Notes: generated by a model from the letters alone, not told the origin. A DNA stretch of 64,000 nt from Anaeramoeba flamelloides (GCA_027625915.1 JANTQA010000063.1:3038001-3102000); one strand, 5' to 3'; counted from the stretch's first letter, positions 48,801 through 59,200 are shown. Numbers and translations are program-made.

Positions 48801-51100
48801 TTCGTTCCGAAATATCTATTATTCAATATATTTTTTTTAATTAGAAAAATAACTTCGATCAATGATCCTTTCATAAGTAAAATTAGATCATCAGCAAACA
48901 TGTGGACATGTTTTGCTAGTGATTTGATTTTTTCTACGAGAAAATAAGTAATAAATTCAAACAAAATAGTCCTCACTTTATTAAAATAGAAAACCTTAAA
49001 AAAGTTTTAATTTGATGCTTCTTAAAAAAAAAAAGTCCACACTTTTTTACAATAGCTACAAAGCCAGATCTCATTATATTTGTAAACGATAATAGCCCTT
49101 AAAACTATTTTTTCACTTAACTGACTGGTATTTGAATTTGAAATGGGACAATATTTTCACTTGATTGTCCATATTTTTCTTGTTCAAATAGAGAGTTCAA
49201 AGAGGTAGGTTGGCATTTAAAAACTTTATATGAAAAAGGAAATTGAAAATGAACTGAAAATTATATCCCATTTGTAATTCAAACACCAGTATTGATAATT
49301 TGTTCTGAAATTGAAAGCCCCTTTAAGGTTTTTCATCAAGTTATTGTTACTGTTGAGAGAAAAATGTTGGACAGAGAAAAATAGTTGGACAGCAATTTTA
49401 ATTGCGAACATTACTGAAAATGATTTTTAATTTATTTTGTTTGTGAAATAACTAAAGAAAATAACAATGATCTACTTATTAGAATAAGGGTTAATGTAAT
49501 TCTACTTTTTTCAAAACCTTATCTCTTATAATCTAAAGCAAGTTTAGAAATTATCATTTTCAGAATTAATAGTAAACTTAACTAGAACTTGGATTTTTGT
49601 TAAAATAGCATGATCTATTTTAGTTATCAACCATTTAAATGAGTATTCTACACAGACCACAGATTAATGAACTTTTAAAACCTTTAAACCTGGATTTATA
49701 TAAAATTCAACTAGTTATCAATAGGTTTTGATTTTCAATTTTACTAATGTTCCCAATTAAAAATTTCAGTCCAACCATTTTTCTCTCAACAGTTAAATAA
49801 TTTCTGGAGTGCCATAAATTATGTGAAAAGAAATAGTTAAATTCTTTGAAAGTTTAACAGTTGGGGTTTGGATCGTTTTTTTTTTTTTTACTACCACGAA
49901 AGTTGAAAAATGAAAAGATCAAAATATGAATTTGTTTCGAGAAATTTGATAATAAAAAAAGAATTACCTCTCCTTGTTCCTTTGTAATTACTCTTTCGTC
50001 TTCTAAATCAACTTTGTTTCCAAGTAAAACTGTAGAAATATATTCTGGTGCGTTTTTTTTAATTTCTTCAAACCAAACGTTCACTTGGTTAAAACTTGCT
50101 TCATTTGTAACATCATAAATAACAGCCACCCCTTGTGCGTTACGGTAGTAATTACTTGTGATTGTTCGAAATTTTTCTTGGCCAGCTTTTTGGTTTTTTT
50201 TAAGTTTTTAGTTTTTTGATTATTGAGGTTTGTTCGGTAAGTTTATGAGAATAATTGGTTATTTAATTGATTTTAAATGTTTTTTCGTTGAGAATTTATT
50301 TTCACATTCAAAGCAGCACCCACAGAATTTCGAAATTCACAAAAGATTAAAAAAAAAAAAGGAATAAGGTGCCAAGTTGGAGTAAAGTGTATTTGATCAG
50401 ATCAGATCAGATCAGATCAGAAGAGAGATCGTTTGTTGTTTCTTTTTAAAAAGACAATTTTAAATTACCTGTGTCCCACTATTCAAGGCAAAATTGTAAA
50501 TAAAAAAGAAATAAAAAAATAACAAGAGAAGGAATAGAAAATTTTAGAAATTAAAAGAAAAAAGGGTTATTTTTCTATTATCTTGTTAACAAAAAAGAAA
50601 ATAATGAAAAAAAAAAAAAAAAAAATTACTATTTGGACTTTGACTGTTTCACCATCAAACTCACGTTCCATATTTCTAAAGTCAACACCAACTGTTGAAA
50701 TTACATCAAAAGAAAATTCATGATCACAAAACATTTTTAACAAACATGATTTGCCGACTTGGCTATTTCCTTTGAAGATCAATAAAATAGATTTTGTTTA
50801 TTGAGAAAAAATTTGAAAAAGATTGGATTAAAGAGAATTTTTGTTAGGAAACACAACTCACAACACCAGAGAGAAAAAATAATTTTCAAAATTGTTTCCA
50901 TGAAAAGTGTATGTTTTTTTTTGGAATATTTTTTCATCAACTTTTGTGTGCTTTTTTGTTTTTTTTGTTTTTCTTGTTTTTTTGTTGATTGTTGGTTATC
51001 GATTGTTTTTTATTTTCAGTGACAAAAGAAATCAAATTGATGACAAACCAATTAAGAGCATTTTAAGTAACGGTTTTGTGGTTTTCTCTTTTTGTGTCAT
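42892..51100 (-). CDS. Rab-family small GTPase
   Basis: Six exons, complement(join(42892-42973, 43307-43410, 49968-50185, 50469-50478, 50630-50769, 51049-51100)), give 201 aa, the usual Rab length, with every phase consistent. All nucleotide motifs are present: GNSQVGKS P-loop (18-25), switch I ISTVGVDF with T43, WDTAGQEKF (65-73, Q70 intact), NKVD (124-127) and SAK (154-156). A basic tail KGKEKKKSIC ends in one cysteine, so geranylgeranylation is plausible but not by the common CC or CXC form. The Rab1/Rab8-like effector region (TVGVDF, YYRNAQGVAVIYDVTNEASF) places it among vesicle-trafficking Rabs; the exact subfamily is not decided. Exon 5 has an in-frame stop (43305-43303) directly across a GTAATC donor; reading through would give a tail-less 175-aa protein, so retention of intron 5 would produce a non-prenylated form. 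A 10-nt microexon and a 6,557-nt intron are unusual features. Confidence 0.9.
43560..44300. mobile_element. Inverted-repeat element in Rab intron 4
   Basis: Arms of about 250 bp (43570-43830 and 44040-44295) share 'attctttgtctattagacaa', 'gaaaattttctgatcttctt' and 'caattctaacaaagcaaaat' in inverse order, with a unique centre of about 200 bp. No ORF. Identity between the arms is high, so it is probably young. Family unknown. Confidence 0.7.
44385..46200. mobile_element. Large inverted repeat enclosing a LINE-like fragment
   Basis: Arms of about 490 bp (44385-44882 and 45711-46200) are near-identical inverses. Each encodes the same 63-residue stretch (TWINxKTTIFLLINQHSPRL ... onward), on the minus strand in the left arm and the plus strand in the right. 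Each arm ends with a family-D module. The central 44883-45710 is a minus-strand LINE-like piece. The frame in the arms has no recognised relative; it could be part of the same retroelement. Confidence 0.65.
44883..45710 (-). mobile_element. LINE-like fragment, copy 4 (RT C-terminal region)
   Basis: The right part of this block matches 48650-48900 ('gaaattg..tttactttatc', 'aaataccaagatataaaat', 'gatcttttcataa'), where an FADDLILL reverse-transcriptase motif is visible. The left part matches the copies at 7500 and 21285. It therefore links the RT piece to the downstream region of the element. Frames are broken by many stops. Confidence 0.5.
46060..46880. repeat. Family D inverted-repeat modules in Rab intron 4
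   Basis: Three or more modules of the type 'ttccaaaattcaaaagaatg...tactctattctttcaaatcc' occur at about 46060-46140, 46615-46690 and 46810-46880, separated by 'cctaacgg'/'gccgggttccgtagagtgtt'-type linkers. The same arrangement is seen in the RhoGAP intron. Confidence 0.5.
47512..47673 (-). CDS. Small ORF of 53 codons with an F-box-like pattern, nested in Rab intron 4
   Basis: ATG at 47673 to TAA at 47512, starting MPNALHIFNSILINFFCLDR and ending VEAVCGKCFEEFFMKGSFGN. Its codon and amino-acid composition is less biased than nearby sequence. The spacing I-L-x(2)-F-x(2)-L-D-R...I-x(2)-N-R-x-W is loosely like the start of an F-box domain. There is no supporting neighbour, it is on the same strand as the host intron, and a piece of a decayed gene or of a mobile element is equally possible. 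Confidence 0.25.
   Translation of the reverse strand: MPNALHIFNSILINFFCLDRFSQNQICCINRNWVEAVCGKCFEEFFMKGSFGN
48480..49020 (-). mobile_element. LINE-like reverse transcriptase fragment
   Basis: A 69-codon minus-strand frame (48976-48767) contains HMFADDLILLMKGS, the catalytic Y/F-A-D-D motif of non-LTR reverse transcriptases, followed by the expected hydrophobic helix and N-P-R-I-M. The downstream part matches the LINE-like piece at 44883-45710. Truncated at both ends. A LINE origin is the best reading, as the A-D-D-x-x-L context is usual there; other RT classes cannot be fully excluded. Confidence 0.6.
49125..49310. mobile_element. MITE family E copy
   Basis: Begins 'ctggtatttgaatttgaaat', contains 'gttcaaatagagagttcaaa' and ends 'tgtaattcaaacaccag', an imperfect inverse of the start. 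Non-coding. Confidence 0.55.
49353..49792. mobile_element. Small TIR element (family F)
   Basis: Left end CTGTTGAGAGAAAAATGTTG then 'gacag', right end 'gtccaaccatttttctctca' then 'acag', inverse of each other over about 25 bp. TA lies at both boundaries, suggesting a Tc1/mariner-type target. About 440 bp, no ORF. Confidence 0.65.
50395..50424 (+). repeat. (GATCA)n pentanucleotide repeat
   Basis: About five to six units of GATCA within Rab intron 3 (50186-50468), close to the microexon. Confidence 0.9.
50469..50478 (-). other. 10-nt microexon of the Rab gene encoding Trp-Asp-Thr
   Basis: The sequence TGGGACACAG on the minus strand is preceded by TTGAATAG and followed by GTAATTTA. It supplies TGG GAC ACA G, exactly the W-D-T plus first base of Ala missing between exon 2 (...VKVQI, phase 0) and exon 4 (CT GGC CAA, GQEKF). 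Flanking introns are 151 nt (50479-50629) and 283 nt (50186-50468). The fit to the invariant WDTAGQ motif makes coincidence unlikely. Confidence 0.88.
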
Positions 51101-51277
51101 TTCAATAAAGGAAATGAGGTTTTAAATTGGAAAAAATGAAACCGAAAAACAAAATCTAAAAATTTGAATCAAATTGATTGTAATTATTTCTTTTGTAAAT
51201 CCTCACAACTTGATGAATTTACGGGTTTTAATCAAACGAGACAGCAAATTAACTTTAATTTGTACATTAATTTTACG

Positions 51278-53222
51278 ATGGTAAAAGCCACTTATGTCCA
51301 AAGATTTAAACCTGCTTTACAAGTTAAACAGGTACTTCTTTTTCTTCTTGTTTAAAAACAAGATCTAAATCAGAATAGATTAGTGTCCCAAAACCAAATC
51401 AATTTTGAAGATAAACCCATGTATTTTGTATATTTTTCAGTTCGTGGAAGGAATTGTTTTAAAAATTGTTTCGTAATTTTCTCATTTTTTTTGGAAATTT
51501 TTTCTTGTTAAAAATTTCTTAAAAATTGGCTTTACAGTATTGTAAATTAATTGGAACGGGAGTTTTTTCTTGGGACAGTTATTTTTAAGACATTTTTTTT
51601 TTTGTGACATTTTTCTAAAAATATTGTATTTTTTAATTGGGACGATTTTTGAAAAGAACTTTATTTTTAAATTGGGATACTTTACTTCGGTTTGTCTTTT
51701 TGTTTTGTGTGGCAGATTTCTTTTTGAGATGGCGTTTTGAATCTCAGACAGAAGTCTTCTTTTCATTTTTGTCTTTAGATCCCAATTCTGTTTCAATTTG
51801 CTTATTTTTTCTAACAAAGAAAAAACGGATAATCGTTGACTGTTTCTCAAATGAAAAAAATGAAGACAATTCCCAAAATTATATGTCCACTCGACAAAAA
51901 AATTTTGATGAGGAATATTTCATTTTTTTCTCTTTGATATTATTTTTATTTTGCTTTTCATTTTTTTTCTTTTTATTTTTATTTTTTACTTTTCTTTTTT
52001 TTTTTGAATTTTTGAATCCTTTTTTTCTTCTGTTTTTTCTTCTGTTTTTTTTTGTCTTTTTAATTTTTTAATTTTTTATGGTTCTTTTGGATGAACTAAA
52101 ATCGAAGTGGATTCTCCGTCTTTCTATTTTTTTGATTTGGGACAATTGATCCTCTAAATAAATACACTTTTTCATTGGTAAATATTTTTGGGTCCAATTA
52201 GAAATGTATTTGAGACTGATTATGAAAGCAAAAGAAATTGATAAAAAAAGCATTGTTCCAAAAGATCTTTTTGACGAAATTTTTTTTTTTTTATTTAAAT
52301 TATTAACCGATATTTGCATTGACTTTCTTCTGGTTGACGCTTCTTGTTAGATATTGGTGTTTTAAAAAAAACACTAAGAAGCATTATTTTCACATTATTA
52401 ATATTGGGGTAACAATTAGAAATATGTTTATTGCTGATGGCAAAAGCAAAAGAAATTGATAAAAAAGCATGGTTCCAAAAGATCCCTTGAATGAGTTTTT
52501 TTTTTTAGATAGTAAAGAAGGTGAGCAAATTGGTTAGGTCGTTTGTGTGTTGTTAATTGTTGTTTTTACTTCAATAAAATTATTTGATGGATCCTTTCAT
52601 TGACCTTTTATGTTCAGTTTTTGTGTTACTATTAACTGTTTTTTTTGTCCCATGTTAACAGAATTGTTTTTTAAAAAAAATGTCCCAATCAACAAAAATG
52701 TCCGAATTAAAATTTTTAGTTGTGTTTAAAAAGTGTTTCACTTCAAAAATGTCCCAATTAAAAATTTCTATTTTAATAAAAAATTGTCCCAATTAAAAAA
52801 AAAGTTCCAATTTTAAATTTATGTTTTACAAAAAGCTGTCTCAAGTAATAATGAGGTGTCCCAAATATTTCACTATACTGTACTCTTTTTTAAATATTTT
52901 CCCATTTGATAATTGCCTTTAGAATTTTATTACGTAGAACCAAACTTTAACAAACTGATACTATATATAGTTATGGTTAATTACCAGTTTCTTTCGTTAT
53001 TTAATATCTAGTCCTTTTATAATAAAGAAACACTTTTTTTTTTTGTTATTTCAGGAAGGATACTTGCTGTACTACAAAACAATAGAATTTAATTTAAGGT
53101 ACCAATTGGATTTTTTCGCTGGGTAATGATCGATTCCATAAAATGTTTATAACTTTTTATTCAGCTTGCCTTTGTTTGAAAATGTTTTGATGAACTTTGA
53201 AGAAAGAATTTTATTGGTCTAA
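51278..53222 (+). CDS. Possible small three-exon gene, divergent from Rab
   Basis: Model join(51278-51331, 53055-53122, 53165-53222) gives 59 aa with consistent phases. Exon 1 encodes MVKATYVQRFKPALQVKQ and ends at a GTACTT donor; exon 2 follows a TTATTTCAG acceptor (EGYLLYYKTIEFNLR...); exon 3 follows a 42-nt intron ending TTTTTATTCAG (LPLFENVLMNFEERILLV). Composition of these pieces stands out from the A/T-rich background. The ATG is 178 bp from the divergent Rab start. The length, the MV start and a KQ at positions 17-18 weakly recall TFIIH subunit Tfb5, but its CDP motif is absent, so I do not assign it. Intron 1 (1,723 nt) contains a decayed repeat. The protein may continue in exons I did not find. 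Confidence 0.4.
51375..52885. mobile_element. Decayed element with 'gtcccaatt' repeats, probable DNA transposon
   Basis: The segment is marked by many copies of 'tgtcccaattaaaa' and its inverse 'aattgggac', clustered toward both ends. The right end reads (reverse complement) TACAGTATAGTGAAATATTT then 'gggacacc', and the left end has 'attagtgtcccaaa'. A TACAGTATAG-type terminus is mariner-like. Internally, a block containing 'gcaaaagaaattgataaaaa' occurs twice (about 52225 and 52445). No intact transposase. Boundaries are approximate. Confidence 0.4.
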
Positions 53223-53492
53223 ATACAATTAGACTTTAATTGAAAAATAAAATTGTTTTAAAGTTTTCAATCAGGATCATAAAAAAATTGAAACATTACG
53301 GTAAAAATATTTTATAAATTTATCAGTACTTTAATTATTAAAGAGTGATAATTACAAACTGAATTAAATATCTATTTTTTTCATAAATATATTATTCAAT
53401 ATGTAGATAAAATATTGGATTCACTTGAACCAAAATGAAGTGGCAAGACTTTTTGAATTTCTAATCCCCATTTCAAAAATTATGACTCTCTT

Positions 53493-53694
53493 TACAGTCA
53501 GTTCCACTTTTAAGGCACAAACTTTCAACGAAATTTAAGACACAATAAAAATCTCAAATTAAGGCACAAAATTCAAATTCTAGTAAAAATAAAATGTAAA
53601 AAAAAAAATTCAAAATTTTGTGCCTTAATTTGAGATTTTTATTGTACCTTAAATTTCGTTGAAAGTTTGTGTCTTAAAAGTGAAACTGACTGTA
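53493..53694. mobile_element. Palindromic MITE family C (C4)
   Basis: TACAGTCAGTTCCACTTTTA at the left, 'aaaagtgaaactgactgta' at the right. The arms run almost to the centre, and the unit string 'aaggcacaa' recurs in each arm. Near-identical to C5, C6 and C7. Confidence 0.92.
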
Positions 53695-53700
53695 AAAAAA

Positions 53701-53706
<6 letters not shown>

Positions 53707-53742
<36 letters not shown>
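53707..53742 (+). repeat. (TA)n microsatellite
   Basis: About 17-18 TA units between two family-C MITEs. Confidence 0.9.
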
Positions 53743-53746
<4 letters not shown>

Positions 53747-53809
53747 TCTTAACGAACAACATATTATTAAATATTCTTAATATACCACTTTGGAATTATT
53801 CTAAATTTA

Positions 53810-54012
53810 TACAGTCAGTTTCACTTTGAAGGCACAAACTTTCAACGAAATTTAAGGTACAATAAAAATCTCAAATTAAGGCACAAAATTCAAATTCTAG
53901 TAAAAATAATTTGTGAAAATTAAAATTCCAAAAAATTGTGCTTTAATTTGAGATTTTTTTTGTGCCTTAAATTTCGTTGAAAGTTTGTGCCTTAAAAGTG
54001 AAACTGGCTGTA
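53810..54012. mobile_element. Palindromic MITE family C (C5)
   Basis: TACAGTCAGTTTCACTTTGA at the left and 'aaaagtgaaactggctgta' at the right, with high internal identity to C4. Only about 115 bp separate the two. Confidence 0.92.
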
Positions 54013-54148
54013 AAAGCCTGATATTTTCAATATTCAAATTAATAAAACCGACAACTAAAAAAAGCGATTTGCAATTTTTGAAATATGTATTGCAATTTAT
54101 TTTATCAATGAACTCTCAATTAAAATATGTTAAAAGGATTATTTTTTA

Positions 54149-54412
54149 TTGGTAATATATGAAATTTTTAAAATAAATTGTGCTATATCAATTTTCTTTA
54201 TTTGTTTTTTGAAGATCTTTTTTTTTTACATTCATTTTTTTATTTTTGAAAAAAAAAATAAAATTAAACAAAAAACAAAAGAACGAAAAAAAAAACCATT
54301 GTTTGAAACAATAATTTTAGATCAAAAAATTAAATATTTTTTGATAAAAATATTGGAAGAATCTAATCAAAAAATAATTCCAAAGCATTATAAAGTGAGT
54401 CAAAATTTTTGA
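54149..54412 (+). other. Lys-rich open frame, possible exon fragment or repeat
   Basis: An 87-codon frame. Its last part can be read as an exon after ATAATTTTAG, encoding QKIKYFLIKILEESNQKIIP then KHYK, and ending at a GTGAGT donor-like string. The approximately 26 bp around that string are shared with both arms of the 40850-42115 palindrome, which argues for repeated sequence. No family recognised. Confidence 0.25.
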
Positions 54413-54446
54413 AAAATAGCCCTTTTTGTTTCTCAAACTTTTTCAC

Positions 54447-54645
54447 TACAGTCAGTTTCACTTTTAAGACACAAACTTTCAACGAAATTTAAGGAACAAA
54501 AAAATCTCAAATTAAGGCACAAAATTTGGAATTTTTTTTTTTACAATTTATTTTTACTAGAATTTGAATTTTGTGCCTTAATTTGAGATTTTTATTGTGC
54601 CTTAAATTTCGTTGAAAGTTTGTGCCTTAAAAGTGAAACTGACTT
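54447..54645. mobile_element. Palindromic MITE family C (C6)
   Basis: Left end TACAGTCAGTTTCACTTTTA, right end 'aaaagtgaaactgact' followed by TT, so the right terminus lacks the final GTA. Very similar to C4 and C5. Confidence 0.9.
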
Positions 54646-54889
54646 TCTTATCATGAAATTTTCAAACTATTAGACATGTTTCTTAAATATTTTTTTCCTT
54701 TATTTGTTTTTTTTTTTTTCACCTTATATTTATAATTTTGTTTTTTATAACTTTCTAAAGTAATTATTTTGATAATTAAAATTTTTATAATTGAAAAAAA
54801 ATGGGAAACTTTTTAAGAATCAAAGTAGATAAAATGTTAGTTTTTTTTATTGTAATTAATTATTTTTTAGAATTAATCTATGAATCAAA

Positions 54890-55560
54890 AATAATAAAAA
54901 ATTAGAATAATAGACATCCAGAGAATAGTTGGTATTCATATTAAGTAAATCTAGTTAATCAATAAATTTTCTTAAAAATTGAAAAACTCAAATTCTACTT
55001 CGGAAATTGAGGAAAACACTAATTTACATTTTGATCTTCAATTGAAGATCCAAATAAAATTCTAATAGAAATAAAAATGATTTTTCGACAAAATTTTTCA
55101 CTGTACTTCAATCTTATTATATAAAATTTATTCTTAGAAACTTTAGATCGTGCAATAAAGAAAATAATTTGCAAATGTATTCGGTTAAAAAAAAATCGAA
55201 AAAAAAAAACAAAGTAAAAATGTAGAAAAAATGATTTTAATTTTGAAATTTCCGAAAATTGATTTTTTTTTCTAAAATCTATTCAAATATATAAAAAATC
55301 TTTAATACACCCATTTCATCTGAGCTCTTTTAACTGGAAAATGATCTCTAATTGCCTTTATATTATCTATTTCAACATTAGAAAAAATATATAATAATCT
55401 TTAAAAAAATCATATTTTGAATAAAAAAAAAAATATTGAAATTGAAGATTTTTATCAAACATCCTTTTGTTTTCTATAACTATATGACACGCTTAAAAAT
55501 AATTAGTTAATTATTAATTTTCATAAAAAAAAAATCCAAATCGTTACCAAAATACCATAA
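54890..55560 (-). mobile_element. LINE-like fragment, copy 5
   Basis: In reverse, follows the copies at 7500, 21285 and 44883: 'aatagttggtattcatatta', 'gatcaataaattttcttaaa', 'attttgatcttcaattgaag', 'tgcaataaagaaaat'. Broken and non-coding. The distal part is only weakly recognisable. Confidence 0.45.
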
Positions 55561-56258
55561 TTTGTTTTTATCATGGTTTAGAATTAATAATTAAAAATGT
55601 AAAGTCTTTAAAATGGATTTTCCAAAGAGATTTTGTGGAAACACTACTTATTCAATGACTAAAAAATGAAAATTATTAACTTATTGAAAAAATATTTTCA
55701 TTAATTGTTATGTTATTAAAAAAAGAACAATAACTTAAATGTATTTTTTCTTGAAAAAAAAATGGAATAGTTGGCCTTTTTGATCAATGATAACTTTATA
55801 TTTCAGAAATAACTTTTTTTCAAAAAAGTCAAATTTCAGCAAAAATTTAAAACTAATAACTTATTAAGAGAAAGCGTTCCCTGAAATTTTTGAATGAGGT
55901 GTCAATAATACAGATCAATTCTATTGGGTGGTTGTTTTGATGAATATTAGAGATTCTCAGAAATGTCTTTTAATCTTCAAGTAGTTTCTTGAAATAAATA
56001 AAGGATATTTTTAATATTGTATCGAGGAAATTTATTATAACCAAATAAAAAAATAAAATCTAAATCAGTTCTGATCTCCAAATTTTACATATTTTCGAAT
56101 ATTTCTTCTTGAGTAGCAATTATTATTTGCACTTCAACATATTAAAAGATATTTTATAAATTCTTGCCTTTGAAAAAACAATTAAAAAAATTTCCAAAAA
56201 GATCATTTTTTTTTCAATTTTATTTATTCACTTATCTTTCCTCATCTCAAGATTTACA

Positions 56259-59200
56259 ATGGAAAAAAAATGCCAAATTTGTGATGGTAAGCCAAAGTAC
56301 AATTGTCCTGGGTGTAACACATGGACGTGTAGTTTGGAATGTTTTCAAAAGCATAAACAAGAAAATAAATGCAATGGCAAAAGAAATAAAACCGAATTCA
56401 TTGAAAAATCCAAATTCAAAACTGAAAATGTGTTAAGTGGTAAGTTTTCTAAATAGCCGTATCGTCTTCTTCACAATTTCCCTGATTCATTGAAGAAGAA
56501 AATTGCCGTAATTTTTTTTTTAATTTTATCCCTTATTTTCCATACACGTAATACACTTTACAAATATTCCGAACTTAAAGACTATTTTTTTCTTGAGGAC
56601 ATCGAACAACAAAAGCAAGACACAAGACGTTTACCCTTTAAAATGAGTTTTGCAACAAGAAAACAAGCAAGCATTCCAAAAACAATCAGAAAGTTTATTA
56701 CAAAAGCACAGTCACGGGGTACCACTGTCAGGCTAATGCCATATGGGATGAGTAAGCACCAACAAAACAAAAGCATCTATCAAGCGAAAAAAGACACAAT
56801 TTTGTGGACGATTGGGTTTAAATTTTTAAAACTAAACCAAACCTTTTATCCTAATAGGTAAGTAATCACTGTTTTAAAGATCTTGACGATCTTCGTTTTA
56901 AAAATCAGATCTTTAGTTCTTTATTTATACGTTCTTTTGAAGATAGTTTCTATCTTTTCTAAATCTTGTTTCAGAATTTGTAAGTTTTGTTGAAGAATGT
57001 TTTTGTGTCGAAAGTACTTGTATGCTTTTAGTTGAACAGTTTAATTTTTCAAAATTTTATTGTAAAAAACGCTACATTTATCTAATTATAAGAACACCAA
57101 CCCAAAGATCCTTTATTTTCAATTGAACTAACTCCGTAATTATAACCACAGGATTTGATTGTGAGACAGAAAGGAAGAACCAAATAATTTTAAAGTCTGT
57201 TGTTCAAAATAACCCGTGCAGACTTTTTTAATCTTGTGTAATGTTTCAAGATAAAAAGCGTGTTCTTTAATTGTTGAAGGATTTTTACATTAAATGATCA
57301 ATCAAAGAAACTGACAATAAACCCTAATTAAATCTGGTTTTGGTTTCTTAAAGTGCTCCATTTAAAAAGGAAATTCTAAAAATGAAGGATCAAATTGTAA
57401 AATTTATCTCAATAAATAGAATCAATTTTAGCTAAATTTTTCGAACATGAAAAAAAAACAAAAAAATCAAATAAAATGAAAATGATGAAAAATTTTCAAA
57501 AAAATTTAATTCATAATTCAAAAATGTACTAAAAACGCCAATGAGTTTAACTTCAGAATTGATTTGAACATAGGTATATTATTTGGTGGTGAATGGGATA
57601 TTGTATTGAAATAAGAAGAAGAAAAAGCAAGTATTTTATTTGAGGCACATAGGTTTTAGGATTTGTAGACGGGTTTTTTTGATCATTGCAATAATCTTAT
57701 CAAAAACAAAAAATAAAAAACAAAAAACCACATCCAAAGAACTAATTTGAATCATCATATAAATTACTTTTTTAATTGGAAACATTAACAAAAAAATATA
57801 TAAAGTCCTTTTCAATCCTCTAATTTTTTTATTAATAAATGAAAATTTATGTTTCATATTTGGCAATTTTACTCATTACTGATAAATTCAAATAAATTTT
57901 TGAAAATTTTTACTTTGATTTCCATTTTTGAAAATTTTTTTGAAGAAAAATGTTGAAACTATTTTTATTGGTTTAAATGAAAAGAAAGTTTGTGAAATTA
58001 TTTCAACTTGGAAATATTCTTTGTAGTGGGCTTTTTTAGAAAACGAGTTAGTGAATTTGAAAAAATCGAAATTGTGCTGGTATTTGAATAATAAATGGAG
58101 GAAATATTTTCACTTCATTTTCCAATTTTTCCTTAAAAGAAACATAAATAAAAGGCATTTTGAAACTTAGAAGGGGAATTGAGGAATGTTCCATTTGATT
58201 TAAAATCAAAGTTTTTAAGTAATTAATCCATGGAAATTATAACAGATTTTTTGCAATAATCAATAACTAATAAATGGGAAAATATATTCATTTAATCCTG
58301 CAAATTACTTTTAATACTGAAATATCTACCTATATCTCCCTTAGCACTCCGTATTTGATAAATTTCATCAAGTTTAAAAACTAAAACAATAAAATGATAT
58401 TGATATGTTAATATATTTATATTGTTATTTGTCTTTAATCCAGATTTGAATTAGAATAAAAAGTCAAAATAGTTCAAAGATAGCTTAGTTAAACTCAATT
58501 CCAAAAAATGGGACACAAAAAAAAATTACATTAATAAAAATATACTCCAAAATACATGATATTTGAGCATTAAAATAATAAAAGACCCGAAAATATTTAA
58601 TTAATGCTATTTATATATTTTATAGTAAATTTAAAATTCAATTCGAAAAATAAAAAAGAAAAAATAAAAAAAAGTGTATATCTATTTTTGGAACACGGTT
58701 ACCAAAAAATCCATTTTTATTGAAAGAAAAATTAATAAAAACTATTAATAGATTCAGCTTGTCTTTTGATAACTAAATCTATCCTTTTAAATATAGAGTT
58801 TACTAATTATCTTAGGTTTCCCAACTCAAAGTATTTCATACATTAGTGAAAATTTTAAAAATTCTTCTTCGTTTTTTGGTTACAATTTTTCAGTTTAGTA
58901 TCCATAAATTCCCAATTGGATTTAAATTTGTGGAATTGGGGGTCAAGGGTCCAGAATATTACATCCCCGATTTAAGTAAGTTTGAGTTTTTTTTTTTTTG
59001 AGGTATGAGGACAAGCTCCATCCTTTTGGAAAATCCATTTCAACTCACTATATTCTGAATTAGCGAGTTGAATTTCCTTTGATTTTTTTGATAATATCAT
59101 TAATAATACATTCAGTATTCACACTTCCATTAATAATAATAAGGTCTGTTTGTAGGCCATGTGTCCTAGCACACCATATCATGATTTTTTTTCAAAAAAA

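Larger units (their letters stand above)
43411..49967 (-). other. Rab intron 4 (6,557 nt), repeat-filled
   Basis: Donor GTAATT after EQGE, acceptor TCTATAG before NLTKQ, phase 0; the joined protein continues without loss into the SAK motif. Inside are an inverted repeat (43560-44300), a larger inverted repeat around a LINE-like piece (44385-46200), family-D modules, a 53-codon ORF (47512-47673), a reverse-transcriptase fragment (48480-49020), MITE E (49125-49310) and a small TIR element (49353-49792). No other Rab-like exon was seen in between. Confidence 0.8.
53223..56258. other. Intergenic region upstream of BCD1
   Basis: No gene called. It contains three family-C MITEs (53493-53694, 53810-54012, 54447-54645), a (TA)n tract (53707-53742), a Lys-rich frame of 87 codons at 54149-54412 whose end resembles the arms of the 40850-42115 palindrome, and a LINE-like copy (54890-55560, minus). 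The rest is A/T-rich. Confidence 0.55.

Noticed and set aside
51482-52071. 122-codon minus and 144-codon plus frames
   Set aside because: They are overlapping, extremely Phe- or Lys-rich frames within a decayed repeat with 'gtcccaatt' units.
56164-56436. 90-codon frame starting upstream of BCD1
   Set aside because: It is an out-of-frame shadow of BCD1 exon 1; the zf-HIT finger is in the frame beginning at 56259.
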